DNA of 64,000 nt from Nostoc sp. JL34 (GCF_017114945.1 NZ_JABXKQ010000136.1:1-64000); one strand, 5' to 3'. Shown: positions 42,773 through 52,774, counted from the first letter of the stretch. Numbers and translations: made by a program. Notes: generated from the sequence alone by a model not told the origin.

Positions 42773-44467
42773 TTACTTGAAAAACCCTGTAATCGCAGGT
42801 GTTCGCCCAATAGCGACTAATGCCTGATAAACCATCGCTGCAACTTCGGCACGTGTTGCCGAACGTGAAGGTGCAAGCACTTGCGGATCTGGATGGTTGA
42901 CAACTATTCCCCGTTGTGTTGCAGTGGCAACTGCTTTTCGGGCATAGTCGGGAATGGTATGGCGATCGCTATATACTTCTAAAACATCGCTATCAACAGC
43001 TGGTAGTCCCAGTCCGTTTACCAGAGAGACAATCACCTGTAGGCGCTGCACATTTTGATCGGGGCGGAAAGTGCGATCGCTAAATCCGCCAACAAAGCCA
43101 CCACTAGCCGCAATTTGGATCGCGCTATAAGCCCAAAAATCCTTGGGTACGTCGGTAAAATCGGGTGCTGAAATTTTGGGAAATGGGTTAAAGGCGATCG
43201 CCACCAGAACTGCATACTGGGCGCGAGTCATAGGTTTATCAGGCTGGTAGCTACCATCGGCAAAAGCATGAGTTAAATCCATGCTTACTAATGCCTGAAT
43301 AAATGGTTCTGCCCAATGTCCATCTAGTTGAGGAGACACGGGGCTGCGGAGAGGGGAAGACGCGGGGAGTTTTTGAGGTGGGGATTTTGTTGGGGTGTTA
43401 GAGGAACTAGTGCTAACCGCTACTTGATTGCTTGGAAGCAATTCGACTAAGCCCTTGACTAGAGAAGGATTTAATTGATTCCCTACGGAAACCAACTTTT
43501 GGGTAGTGGTATTATATAAATCAAATTTACTATTATCACGAAAAATATTATCAGCAGGATCTTGGGTATTACCTAAATCGGGGACTGCATTGCCATTGAC
43601 TAATAGACCACCTTGAGTATTTTTAGCAATGAGATTTTGACGCAGCACAGGTTGGGCGTTGCGAGAAAGTGCGATCGCCGTGCGATTTTCTGATAATTTG
43701 TTATTTGCGATCGCCGGAGTGGCAAAGTCACTAATTGCTATGCCTAAAGGGTTTCTTTGAAATACATTCCCTAGTACTTCTCCCTGGCTATGACCTGCCA
43801 TCACTAACCCGCTAGCAGTATTTTGCACAAATATGTTATCTAAAATTGCAGGTTTGGCAGTACCAGTGGTAAATATACCTTCCCGCCCACAGTCACTCAA
43901 AGTATTGTTAGCTAAAGTAGGTGTAGCCGATTCAACCCAGATACCAGTACCTTTGGGTGAGGGATTAGTGATAGTTACACCTAAAAGACTAGCATTATCT
44001 ACCAAGAGCAGCGTGATATTTTGTATACCAAAGCTGGGACTTTGATACTCACCACTCCCGGAAATTACAATCCCTGCACCTTTGTTCGCTTCGTTACCCA
44101 CCACTTTCGCCCCTCCAGGGATGATCAGTGGGAATACCTCACCACTAGCGGCGTTGTAAGTCCCCGATTCTAGATGAATTATCGTGGGGATTTTGGTTAC
44201 TTTTAAGGCACGAGTGAGGCTTTTAAACGGACTCAACCGTGAACCAGTATTGGTATCATTCCCTATCATAGGGTTGACATAGAGTGTGACAACGAGGGTA
44301 GAGTTCACCATTGATAGTTGAGAGTCAATTGTTTTAATTATGACAATCATAAATAACACTACTTGTAGCAAACTTTTTGAAAGTAGTATCCTTGTGTGTA
44401 GAAAATATATCCACGTTACTTTTTCTTGCAAGCGGATCGTGTGTACACACAAGTTATAGACTCTCAT
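42773..44467 (-). CDS. DUF1565 beta-helix protein with three SLH domains
   Basis: The product starts its recognisable part with LYVNPMIGNDTNTGSRLSPFKSLTRALK (DUF1565), continues with parallel beta-helix repeats (NNTLSDCGREGIFTTG, GNVFQRNPLGIAISD), a Ser/Pro linker, and three SLH modules (GHWAEPFIQAL, DFWAYSAIQIA, DYARKAVATA). It should be exported and bind the cell wall or secondary polymer. The start is uncertain: ATGs at 44467, 44350 and 44311 all give possible N-termini and a TTG opens the frame at 44500. No classical signal peptide is clear. Confidence 0.85.
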   Translation of the reverse strand: MRVYNLCVHTIRLQEKVTWIYFLHTRILLSKSLLQVVLFMIVIIKTIDSQLSMVNSTLVVTLYVNPMIGNDTNTGSRLSPFKSLTRALKVTKIPTIIHLESGTYNAASGEVFPLIIPGGAKVVGNEANKGAGIVISGSGEYQSPSFGIQNITLLLVDNASLLGVTITNPSPKGTGIWVESATPTLANNTLSDCGREGIFTTGTAKPAILDNIFVQNTASGLVMAGHSQGEVLGNVFQRNPLGIAISDFATPAIANNKLSENRTAIALSRNAQPVLRQNLIAKNTQGGLLVNGNAVPDLGNTQDPADNIFRDNSKFDLYNTTTQKLVSVGNQLNPSLVKGLVELLPSNQVAVSTSSSNTPTKSPPQKLPASSPLRSPVSPQLDGHWAEPFIQALVSMDLTHAFADGSYQPDKPMTRAQYAVLVAIAFNPFPKISAPDFTDVPKDFWAYSAIQIAASGGFVGGFSDRTFRPDQNVQRLQVIVSLVNGLGLPAVDSDVLEVYSDRHTIPDYARKAVATATQRGIVVNHPDPQVLAPSRSATRAEVAAMVYQALVAIGRTPAITGFFK

Positions 44468-44525
44468 GCAACATTCCAAGTTCTCATCTCGAAGTTCCAA
44501 GTTTTGAGGGCGATGTCACTGGGAA

Positions 44526-44748
44526 TTGGGGAAGGTGGGGCCCCCTCTGGGGATAAGGGGTAATGGGGACTGGGGACTGGGTACTGGGAAAGAAAATATA
44601 AGTAAGATTTGGTTAGGGTTCTAATCTCTATTCAAATTTTCCCAGTCTCCAAGACTTCAGCTTCTCTACGAGACGCTACGCTAATGCTCAGTACAAGTCC
44701 CCAATCCCCATTACCCCTTATCCCCAGAGGGGGCCCCACCTTCCCCAA
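44526..44748. repeat. Perfect 44-bp inverted repeat with STRR1 flanks
   Basis: 44526-44569 and 44705-44748 are exact reverse complements over 44 bases and flank a 135-bp spacer. Both arms run outward or inward into GGGGACT/CCCCAAT heptamers (up to 44791). The spacer has a second dispersed repeat (CTTCTCTACGAGACGCTACGC). The arm sequence is the same as the repeat inside cimA. Confidence 0.95.
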
Positions 44749-44791
44749 TCCCCAGTCCCCAGTCCCCAATCCCCAATCCCCAATCCCCAAT

Positions 44792-45916
44792 TCAATTGTT
44801 AATCAGCGTAGCTGACATTTTTTGCAGTTTTCTGCCCACCTCTTCCATCGTGTAGAAGAATGTGAAAAATCGGAGTAGCTCATCCATTGGGTAATCTTGC
44901 TGCTTAATCTCTTGCAATCGATTTAATTGCTCTGTAGCATTAGTGAGGGCAACTTCCATTGCCGACATAGCTAAACTAGGCTGGTGCGATTTGACTGCGG
45001 TTGCTAGGGTGAGCATTGCAGTTTCAGTTTCTAGTGCCAGTTGGGTAATTTGAGGTGAAAGAATTTGCCAGAAAGTATCTTGCTGTCTAGCAAGTACGGT
45101 ATGTTCCATTGTCAAGATGTGTTCCCAAATCCTGCGGATGAGAAACTCCCAAGCTTCATTTACCCGTTTTTCTGGCGGTTCGTTTGTCTGCCCACGTCTG
45201 ACTTCCTGCCATAGCGATCGCCCCTTGACCAGTGAACTAATGATACTGGTTTTTAACTGCTCCACACGGGGGCGATCGTAGTTTCCTGTAAAGGCAGAGT
45301 CCACGACTAACTCATAAAACTGTTCTAAATCAGTTAGCGTTTGTGACAAACAACGCCTCAGTTCTACTCCAGCTGAGGCTGGAAAAATAAAGTTGTTCAC
45401 CAACAATGCCATACCAATACCTAAGAGGGTTTCGAGAAAACGGCCCCAAGCGTACAGCCAAGGCGATTGGCTGTGACTCAAAATCACGATCGCTGAGACA
45501 TACCCCGCCAATTTTGCCGCCTCATTGAATTTCCAGTAAGAAGTCAGAAAGATGGTTAAAAATACACTTATTCCCAATGACCAAAAATTGCTACCCAGTG
45601 CAACCGCAAAGGTGGCTCCACTTATAGCACCAATTACGGTGCCAATTATTCGCTGAATTCCTAATAATAAAGTGCTGCCATGAGTAGATGACATCACAAT
45701 AATGGCTGCGATCGCTGCATAAAAAGGATACTCCCATCGCAATGCCTGAGCAATTTCAAAAGAAATTGCCGATGCGATCGCCATTTTTAATGCCATCTTG
45801 GCTAGCAAAATCGTTGATATGCCATCGGGAGTAGCAGCCCAAGTTTTCAATGCTGTAATGATTCTCAGCTTAGGCGATCGCTGTTTAGCTGGAAGACCAT
45901 TGGATGGTTGTGTCAT
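44792..45916 (-). CDS. FUSC family membrane transporter
   Basis: The product has an N-terminal bundle of membrane helices (ALKMAIASAISFEIAQALRWEYPFYAAIAAIIVMSSTHGSTLLLGIQRIIGTVIGAISGA) with the FUSC/ArAE signature and a helical cytoplasmic C-terminal half. Relatives export aromatic acids or other small molecules. The ORF reaches 45985, overlapping the caspase gene; the ATG at 45916 (MTQPSNGLP) leaves an 11-base gap and is preferred, suggesting cotranscription with the caspase gene. Confidence 0.87.
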   Translation of the reverse strand: MTQPSNGLPAKQRSPKLRIITALKTWAATPDGISTILLAKMALKMAIASAISFEIAQALRWEYPFYAAIAAIIVMSSTHGSTLLLGIQRIIGTVIGAISGATFAVALGSNFWSLGISVFLTIFLTSYWKFNEAAKLAGYVSAIVILSHSQSPWLYAWGRFLETLLGIGMALLVNNFIFPASAGVELRRCLSQTLTDLEQFYELVVDSAFTGNYDRPRVEQLKTSIISSLVKGRSLWQEVRRGQTNEPPEKRVNEAWEFLIRRIWEHILTMEHTVLARQQDTFWQILSPQITQLALETETAMLTLATAVKSHQPSLAMSAMEVALTNATEQLNRLQEIKQQDYPMDELLRFFTFFYTMEEVGRKLQKMSATLINN

Positions 45917-45927
45917 GGGTATCAGGC

Positions 45928-48123
45928 TTATTTGATTTGACAAGTCTCGATGCGAGAGAACAAAGCAACACATAATCGCCACCAAGAAGCTGTGGCGATC
46001 GCACTATGCCATTCCCAAACACCTAAGACCTTTAAGCGCCAAACTTGCTCAAAAAAACCAAAGTATGGTAGTTGCCCATTGGGAGCATCTTCTTCCACAA
46101 TGAAGTTACTATAATCAATCCAGGAATCTTTTAAACGCCACCCAGTGCGATTGCCAAAATCAATACAAGTTTGGGAAGCAGCAACATTACTATTACCAAT
46201 TATCAAAGCTAGTACAGGATCGCTAGCAGAAGTCTCTCGAATCCTCTCCCAAATCCGCTTCTGGACGCTGAAACCGAAACGTCCATGACTATACTTAACC
46301 CAGAGAGTATCGATAGTCCATAAGTCGATGCAGGGAAAGTTTTCGACACTTTCTAAATCAAGATAGCGTTTTTCTTCTCTACCAGCTATCTTCAAGATGA
46401 GAGTTGTAGTTTCCTCATCCGCCTCTAACCATCTCCCAGCTTTGAGTAAATCACGCAGTTGAGTGTAATCTATCCCCAACGTTGAACTCAAATCATCTAA
46501 ATCTTCAGTTTTTTGTTCAGAGCGATCGCTCGTAAACAAAGTTTTTCCTGGTAAGACTTCAATCACACCTTGAGAACCGAATAACCAGAAATATAATTCG
46601 ATATCGGTGCGTGATAATTCTACTTGTAATTGTGTAATCCAAGCTGCTGCGGTGAGTCCAGATGCTTGAATAGCAACATTGAGGGTGTCTATCAAAGAAG
46701 AAGCAAATCTTTCACCCTCCGAAGGTGGCGCAGCAGCAGCAATTAAACATTGTTCCGAGTCGAGTCCCAATTGCAATTCTTCCACCCAATCGCGTAGAGA
46801 TGTATATATGTGCGTTCCGATAGGGCAATCCAGGATGATAATTTGTTGCGATCGACATCGGCGCAGCTGTTTTCTCAACCAGGAACGATTAAGTACAACA
46901 TTATTAGAAAGTACTAATACTGCTTCTCCTTGTTCAGTTTCTTGAATCTGCCCTCGCAAGTATAAAAATACAGTTGCGGTTTCTTCTATAGAATTGTTGC
47001 TAGTGGGTGACTCAGAAAAAGATTCAGATAACAAACACTTTTGAATTGCTTTATGGACATCTGAAGAAGGGGTTTTTTCGCTAATAGTCCAATAATTTAC
47101 TTCAAAGCCACCAGATGTATTGAGTATTTTACTCAAAGCCAAAGCACTCTTGCTCTTGGGTAGTCCCTCTATAACTAATGCCTGTCGGGGATGTCGTGTG
47201 GACACTGTTTTTTCTGGTTTGAGTCCTAAAATCACTTCTCCGATTCCCTCCACAATTCGCTTCGGCGTTTGAGATGGATATTCTGGATGAATTTGGTTTT
47301 CGCCGCGACCTTTTTTTAACTGATTAATCACTCGCAATTGCTGATTAGCTTTATCTATATATGCGAGGGTTTGATGATAAACGTAGCGATAAAGTCCATC
47401 TGCTTCGATAATGCCTTGGGAGTCAGCCGCTTCTCCCCGCAGTCCCCGAATTAAATAATAAGTGAATACTCCATGTTTTAATTGCGGAAATTCCCAAGAT
47501 TGTTGCCCTTGATCGCAAGATAGTAAAGCATAAAATCCTTTTCTCTTCGCGGTGCGTTGTCGTAAAACTTCCACTAATTCTTGTGTGGGGTTGAGTTGCG
47601 AATCTATTAGTGTTTCTCCCCTAGCCCCCAATAACGTCATGCTACCGCTATGACAAGCATCCAGCCATACCAGTTGCTGCTGGGCTGCACAACTCTCCAA
47701 TAATTGCAATAATTCTTGCAACTTCAAACCAGTTTCTATTAAGTTGTCTTTTTGAGTATCTTTGAGACACAATACCACCTGCTGATTCGATGGCTCTAGC
47801 ATCCCATGTCCAGAAAAATAAAACAAAACGGTGTCAATAGATTTAGTAGCATCTGCTACTTCTTTGAGACTGGTACGGACATTTTCTAATAGGGGCTGCT
47901 GGTGAGCAAAATCGTTGTAAATCTTCACATCCTTTTGCGGGAATCCCTGAGTCGCGGCATTTAATGCTTCTCCTAAACCTTGGCAATCCAATGCTGAGTA
48001 ATGCAAACAGGGTATTTGCTCATCCTGATATTGGTTGACTCCCACCAATATGAGCCAAAGCTTTGCCAAGCCGGTTTCTAAGGCATGAGTTGAATGACTA
48101 GTACGAACACCGACTGGACACAT
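45928..48123 (-). CDS. Caspase-like (C14) protease fused to a GUN4 domain
   Basis: The 731-residue product has an N-terminal caspase fold: WLILVGVNQYQDEQIPCLHYSALDCQGLGEAL, catalytic His106 in FYFSGHGM and Cys157 in DACHSGSM, so the dyad is intact. Residues about 300-540 form a second, unassigned alpha-beta region. Residues about 546-700 are a GUN4 domain (TQLRDLLKAGRWLEADEET, IDTLWVKYSHGRFGFSVQKRIW, FGNRTGWRLKDSW), which in GUN4 binds protoporphyrin IX and Mg-protoporphyrin and activates Mg-chelatase. A tetrapyrrole-responsive orthocaspase is a reasonable inference. It is soluble. The FUSC gene follows closely. Confidence 0.9.
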   Translation of the reverse strand: MCPVGVRTSHSTHALETGLAKLWLILVGVNQYQDEQIPCLHYSALDCQGLGEALNAATQGFPQKDVKIYNDFAHQQPLLENVRTSLKEVADATKSIDTVLFYFSGHGMLEPSNQQVVLCLKDTQKDNLIETGLKLQELLQLLESCAAQQQLVWLDACHSGSMTLLGARGETLIDSQLNPTQELVEVLRQRTAKRKGFYALLSCDQGQQSWEFPQLKHGVFTYYLIRGLRGEAADSQGIIEADGLYRYVYHQTLAYIDKANQQLRVINQLKKGRGENQIHPEYPSQTPKRIVEGIGEVILGLKPEKTVSTRHPRQALVIEGLPKSKSALALSKILNTSGGFEVNYWTISEKTPSSDVHKAIQKCLLSESFSESPTSNNSIEETATVFLYLRGQIQETEQGEAVLVLSNNVVLNRSWLRKQLRRCRSQQIIILDCPIGTHIYTSLRDWVEELQLGLDSEQCLIAAAAPPSEGERFASSLIDTLNVAIQASGLTAAAWITQLQVELSRTDIELYFWLFGSQGVIEVLPGKTLFTSDRSEQKTEDLDDLSSTLGIDYTQLRDLLKAGRWLEADEETTTLILKIAGREEKRYLDLESVENFPCIDLWTIDTLWVKYSHGRFGFSVQKRIWERIRETSASDPVLALIIGNSNVAASQTCIDFGNRTGWRLKDSWIDYSNFIVEEDAPNGQLPYFGFFEQVWRLKVLGVWEWHSAIATASWWRLCVALFSRIETCQIK

Positions 48124-48258
48124 CTGTTAGAATTCCTTGACAGGAATAGTCCGCAGCTTTTATATCAATAGTATCTGATTGTACCGACGTGAAGAGACTG
48201 AAGTTGTTTCACCAAGACAAGCGATCGCCATGACAACATTACTGATAAAATATCGAAA

Positions 48259-49197
48259 ATGCGAGAACTTTACCCAGCGATCGAGCCTTACTTAGAAGGT
48301 AGCTTACAGGTTTCCGACCTTCATACCATTCATTTTGAAGAGTCAGGGAATCCACAAGGTCAACCCATCGTTTTGCTGCATGGGGGCCCTGGTGGTGGAT
48401 GTCCAGCTTTTTATCGGCAATATTTCCACCCAGAAAAATGGCGATTAGTGATGTTTGACCAGCGCGGTTGTGGTCAAAGTACTCCTCATGCTGAATTACG
48501 AGAAAACACCACTTGGGATTTAGTCAGTGATATCGAAAAACTGCGCCAACATTTAGGTATAGAAAAGTGGGCGGTCTTCGGTGGTAGTTGGGGTAGCACT
48601 TTATCATTAGCCTACAGTCAAACCCATCCCTCTCGATGCACGGGATTAATTCTGCGTGGGATCTTCATGCTGAGGCAAAAAGAGTTGCACTGGTTCTACC
48701 AAGAGGGTGCTAGCTATATTTTTCCTGATGCTTGGGAAGAATATCTCAAACCAATTCCTGTAGATGAACGTGACAATCTGATCGCAGCATATTACAAACG
48801 CTTGACCAATCCAGATTTAGAAATTCAATTAACAGCAGCGCGTGCTTGGTCAATTTGGGAAGGTAGTACTAGTAGACTGTTCTTAGACCCAGAACTCATG
48901 CAAAAGTTTGGTGAGAGTGAATTTGCTTCCGCTTTCGCTCGGATTGAATGCCATTACTTTATGAATAAGGGATTTCTTGAAACAGAAGATCAATTACTCT
49001 TAAATGTAGATTGCATCCGCCATATTCCGGCTGTAATTGTTCAGGGACGCTATGATGTAGTCTGCCCAATGATATCAGCTTGGGAATTACATCGAGCTTG
49101 GCCAGAAGCAGAATTTATTGTGGTTCCTGATGCAGGGCATTCGATGAGTGAACCAGGCATTTGTAGTGCTTTGATTGAAGCAACAGATAATATTTAA
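48259..49197 (+). CDS. pip: Prolyl aminopeptidase
   Basis: The 312-residue alpha/beta-hydrolase has LLHGGPGGGCPAFYRQYF, RVVMFDQRGCGQSTPHAE-like sequence (LVMFDQRGCGQSTPH), nucleophile GGSWGSTLSLAYSQTHP, Asp in QGRYDVVCP and His in PDAGHSMSEP. This is the standard S33 proline iminopeptidase, releasing N-terminal proline from peptides in the cytoplasm. Upstream HIP1-like site only. Confidence 0.95.
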   Translation: MRELYPAIEPYLEGSLQVSDLHTIHFEESGNPQGQPIVLLHGGPGGGCPAFYRQYFHPEKWRLVMFDQRGCGQSTPHAELRENTTWDLVSDIEKLRQHLGIEKWAVFGGSWGSTLSLAYSQTHPSRCTGLILRGIFMLRQKELHWFYQEGASYIFPDAWEEYLKPIPVDERDNLIAAYYKRLTNPDLEIQLTAARAWSIWEGSTSRLFLDPELMQKFGESEFASAFARIECHYFMNKGFLETEDQLLLNVDCIRHIPAVIVQGRYDVVCPMISAWELHRAWPEAEFIVVPDAGHSMSEPGICSALIEATDNI

Positions 49198-49246
49198 TTC
49201 GGTTGAATAAAATGAAGTTGGACTCAAAAGCTGATAAAACTAGCTT

Positions 49247-50062
49247 ATGCAAGACTCTAAACAAGAAATAAATGCCAGAGCTTCTATAGATTTAGAACAG
49301 CGAAGGAATTGGTATTCTCCTGTTGCTGATATTTATTACAACGCCAGAGCAAAATATCCAAAGCAACTGATCGAACGGTCTGTCATTTTAGCCCAACTTG
49401 CCTCAGATGCATCGATTCTTGAGGTCGGTTGTGGCCCAGGAAATGCGACAGTAGCTTTTGCTCAATTTGGTTTTTCAATGACGTGTATTGAGCCAAACCA
49501 GGATTTTTGTCATTTGGCACAAGGCAACTGTGCAACCTATCCAAACGTTGCAATCCACAACACCTCATTTGAGGAGTGGGAACTGGAAGCAAAACAGTTC
49601 AATGCCGTTCTATCTGCTAATGCCTTTCACTGGATACCGTCAGAGATTCGGTATGCCAAGGCAGCTACGGCATTACGTGACAACGGGTTTCTCATCCTGC
49701 TATGGAATCTGACCCCTGAACCAAAATACCAAGTTTACCAAGCGATCGAGGAAGTGTATCAAGCCTATGCTCCCTCACTTGTTCGGTATGAAGGTGCGGA
49801 AACTCAAGCCCAAATTTTAAGAGGGTTTGAACAAGACATTCTAAACTCTGGTTATTTTAAGGAGTTGGTGACTGAGCAAATCGCGTGTGAGGTTACGTAC
49901 AGCATCGATAACTACCTTAAGCTATTAAGTACTACTGGGAGACTGGAGCCAAAGGCCAAGGAGTTGCTATTTGCAGGATTGCGGGAAAAGCTGAGGAACT
50001 TTGGAGACAGTGTACACCTCTCGTTTCTTTCTGCTGTTCACGTTGCCCAAAAAGATGGATAA
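49247..50062 (+). CDS. Class I SAM-dependent methyltransferase
   Basis: The 271-residue product has motif I ASILEVGCGPGNATVAFAQFG, acidic ECIEP-like CIEPNQDFCHLA, and FNAVLSANAFHWIP and LRDNGFLILLWNLTPEP, as in ubiE-like/DUF methyltransferases of Nostocales. Starts 49 bases after pip on the same strand, possibly cotranscribed. Substrate unknown. Confidence 0.9.
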   Translation: MQDSKQEINARASIDLEQRRNWYSPVADIYYNARAKYPKQLIERSVILAQLASDASILEVGCGPGNATVAFAQFGFSMTCIEPNQDFCHLAQGNCATYPNVAIHNTSFEEWELEAKQFNAVLSANAFHWIPSEIRYAKAATALRDNGFLILLWNLTPEPKYQVYQAIEEVYQAYAPSLVRYEGAETQAQILRGFEQDILNSGYFKELVTEQIACEVTYSIDNYLKLLSTTGRLEPKAKELLFAGLREKLRNFGDSVHLSFLSAVHVAQKDG

Positions 50063-50375
50063 GCTGTTGAATTCGTTACGTAATGACGCAGCAGAACAAG
50101 TCATTGGAGCGGACGTGCAAAGTCTTTCCATCTAGCGTTACGGTTAGTCGATCGCCACTCAATTTGGTCGTTAAACTCATTTTTAAGAATTAGAGAGTTA
50201 CATTATAACTCTGAAGCAACCATTATTCTCTCTCATCCTCATTGCCCGATTGTGATGATGGGGTTTGAGTGTGAGAGCAGTTGCACTTTGTTAATCAGTA
50301 TACAGAGATTTAAAATCGATATTACAGAGATAAAACTGGGAAGACTAAACAGTTAAGTTGACAATATCGTTAAAG
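50063..50375. other. Intergenic region between convergent genes
   Basis: This stretch of 313 bp between the methyltransferase and the MerR-type gene shows no coding frame, strong hairpin or repeat. Confidence 0.4.
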
Positions 50376-50777
50376 CTACGCGCCTGTGCTTTCCATCCGT
50401 TTGAGCTTCTCGACGAGATGAGATTTAAACGCTTGAAACTGCCCAATCTTTTCATCCATTTCTACAATCTTATTGCGAATGCTCCGCAGTTTATCTTCAG
50501 TTGAAGAGGTGTCCCACTCATCAAGCGCTTTCCTTATTTCACTGAGCGTAAATCCAAGGGCTTTTCCATGCTGAACGAACTCTAAACGTGAGACTGCTTC
50601 ATCACTGTAATTCCGATAGTTATTCTCTGAACGCTTGCTGCTTGAGTCTAAAAGTCCAGCCTTCTCGTAAAAACGGATCGTGTCTTTCGAGAGTCCTACT
50701 TTCTGAGAGAGTTCGCTAATCAACATAGATCGCTGAGGAGATTGAAGATTTCTGCTTGACATTGGAGTATGCTCCAT
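50376..50777 (-). CDS. MerR family transcriptional regulator
   Basis: The product has the MerR helix-turn-helix MLISELSQKVGLSKDTIRFYEKAGLLDSSSKRSENNYRNYSDEAVSRLEFVQHGKALGFTLSEI and a dimerising coiled coil (EDKLRSIRNKIVEMDEKIGQF) with no metal-binding cysteines. It is divergent, with a 40-bp gap, from the oxidoreductase at 50818, which is its likely target. An inner ATG at 50762 is an alternative start. Confidence 0.93.
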   Translation of the reverse strand: MEHTPMSSRNLQSPQRSMLISELSQKVGLSKDTIRFYEKAGLLDSSSKRSENNYRNYSDEAVSRLEFVQHGKALGFTLSEIRKALDEWDTSSTEDKLRSIRNKIVEMDEKIGQFQAFKSHLVEKLKRMESTGA

Positions 50778-50817
50778 CCTTTAAGTTTGACATAGGTTTT
50801 CAATTTACAGGCTGAAC

Positions 50818-51750
50818 ATGATGCAAACTCCAATTAAAGCTAGTAAAACGGTGATCATTACAGGGGGTAATAGTGGTCTGGGATACTATTGCGCCCAAGC
50901 GCTCGCACAATCTAAACAAGACTGGCACATTATCATCGCCAGTCGAAATCTGCCCAGAGTTGAAGAAGCGGTTCAACAATTGACTGCTGAAACGAACTAT
51001 TCTTTTATTGAAGGGATGACCCTTGATTTGGCATCTCTAGCATCTGTGCGTCAGTTCGTGCAAGATTTCCAGACCAGAGAACATGCCCCTTTACATGCGA
51101 TCGTGTGTAATGCAGGAGTTCAAATCGTTTCAGGCACACGCTACACAGAAAATGGATTCGAGATGACCTTTGGCGTAAACCATTTAGGACACTTTCTACT
51201 TGTCAATTTGCTGCTGCCACAATTAAGCGATCGCTCCCGCATTGTATTTGTCAGTAGTGATACCCACAATCCAGAAACAAATACTGGAATGCCTCACCCA
51301 AACTACCAGGATGCAAACGCCCTAGCATTTCCGACGGGTGATGATAATCAGATGGACATTAGAACGGTTGGGCGGGTGCGCTATACCACTTCCAAACTCT
51401 GCAACCTGCTCTGTACTTATGAGCTTTCGCGCCGTTTGCAAAAGCAGCAGTCGAAGATGACAGTGAATGCGTTTAATCCGGGCTTGATGCTCGATACAAA
51501 GTTGAGTCGAGACTATAGCGAATCAGAACGCTCCGCGCTCAGAGCAACTCTGTCAGCATCGACTCTAGGGCAATCAAGAGACTCTCAAGTGATGGGCAGT
51601 GCGCTGGCTCGGCTCATTCTCGATCCCGCACTAGATCAGGTGACAGGTCGATATTTTGATGGACTGAAGGAAATTCGATCGTCTGATGAATCCTACGATG
51701 AGCACAAAGCAGTCGAACTGTGGGAAACGAGTGTAGGACTTACGCATTGA
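50818..51750 (+). CDS. Short-chain dehydrogenase, protochlorophyllide reductase-like
   Basis: The 310-residue SDR has TVIITGGNSGLGYYCAQALA, NAGVQ near residue 100, GVNHLGHFLLVNLLLPQL, VSSDTHNPE and catalytic YTTSKLCN. The long NHLGHF and YxxSK spacing resembles light-dependent protochlorophyllide reductase relatives (retinol dehydrogenase-like) rather than the true enzyme. It is under likely control of the adjacent MerR protein. Substrate unknown. Confidence 0.92.
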   Translation: MMQTPIKASKTVIITGGNSGLGYYCAQALAQSKQDWHIIIASRNLPRVEEAVQQLTAETNYSFIEGMTLDLASLASVRQFVQDFQTREHAPLHAIVCNAGVQIVSGTRYTENGFEMTFGVNHLGHFLLVNLLLPQLSDRSRIVFVSSDTHNPETNTGMPHPNYQDANALAFPTGDDNQMDIRTVGRVRYTTSKLCNLLCTYELSRRLQKQQSKMTVNAFNPGLMLDTKLSRDYSESERSALRATLSASTLGQSRDSQVMGSALARLILDPALDQVTGRYFDGLKEIRSSDESYDEHKAVELWETSVGLTH

Positions 51751-52031
51751 CAAGATACACAAAAGGTACATCAACGAAAAAAGAGAGAATGTATAGATTT
51801 AAAACATTGAAATACCCATCGCATCGTTGGATTGTTTATAGATTTACCAAGCTGATTTTTAATTGTAGATTTAGATGATGATAAGGCGGCTCTAGTTTGT
51901 CTTTGTGTTTAACTCTACTCACACCTACACTAAAGATGGTATATACACAGCAACGCTAACCCTTGTGAATTTGGAAACTTACACTGTATGTAAAGCATCA
52001 GTGTAAGTAGTTCACTACAAAAAAAGATGAT

Positions 52032-52673
52032 ATGCGAATTCTAATTGTGGAAGGCAGCCTGTTGTTGCTCCTAACTGCAATGACAACTGGCTGTGTCGGT
52101 TCTTCCTCTGTTATAAAACAGCCGCAAGCCTTGCCAGCAAGCACTGAGCAACCGACGAAAGAAGCTGTGTTGAGTTCAACACCTACACCAACTGCAAAAT
52201 CTATAGAGCATTCTACCCCTGAAGCCACTATTGCCACGAATCCGCCGCGCTGTGAAACTAGTCAATTGTCAGTGCGTCGAGTCTCCGAAGATGCTGGCGT
52301 TGGGAATGTTGCACTTACCTACGCCTTCACCAATAACGCCTCATCTCTTTGTAACCTCTACGGTTATCCAGGATTGGCACTACTGGATGCAAAAGATCAA
52401 CCTTTGCAAGGAATTAAAGTTATTCGCTCCAAGGATACTTACTTTTCGAGTCAGCAACCTCGACAACAAGTAACTCTAGCTCCTGGAAAACAAGCCTCAT
52501 TTCAGATAGCATATAACCACATTAGTTCCCCAGATCAAAACTGCCCAATGTCTAGTAAAATTCAAATCACACCTCCAAATGCTTACGAGCACTTTACCCT
52601 TACAGAACAAATCAAGCCTTGTACAGGCAAAGTTAGAGTGACTCCAGTCCGAGCCGTTAACACTCAACCTTAG
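52032..52673 (+). CDS. DUF4232 lipoprotein-like exported protein
   Basis: The 213-residue product has a hydrophobic N-terminus (LLLLLTAMTTGC) with a Cys at 21 that may be lipidated, a Thr/Pro-rich linker (about 30-75), and a DUF4232 domain (CETSQLSVRRVSEDAGVGNVALTYAFTNNASSLCNLYGYPGLALLD, QIAYNHISSPDQNCP). It should lie in the periplasm or on the membrane. Role unknown. Confidence 0.87.
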   Translation: MRILIVEGSLLLLLTAMTTGCVGSSSVIKQPQALPASTEQPTKEAVLSSTPTPTAKSIEHSTPEATIATNPPRCETSQLSVRRVSEDAGVGNVALTYAFTNNASSLCNLYGYPGLALLDAKDQPLQGIKVIRSKDTYFSSQQPRQQVTLAPGKQASFQIAYNHISSPDQNCPMSSKIQITPPNAYEHFTLTEQIKPCTGKVRVTPVRAVNTQP

Positions 52674-52774
52674 TAAATTTCTGTAATTTACTCCAAGACC
52701 CAGAAAAAGCATAAATTTAATCAAAGCCTCTGATAAGTTCAGGATTGTACTAATCAAAAAGGTTAAAAAATTTT

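Noticed and set aside
51728..51751. Insertion-sequence end (TAGGACTTACGCATTGA) at the end of the oxidoreductase gene
   Set aside because: The motif looks like repeats common in Nostocales, but no matching second end or duplication was found nearby.
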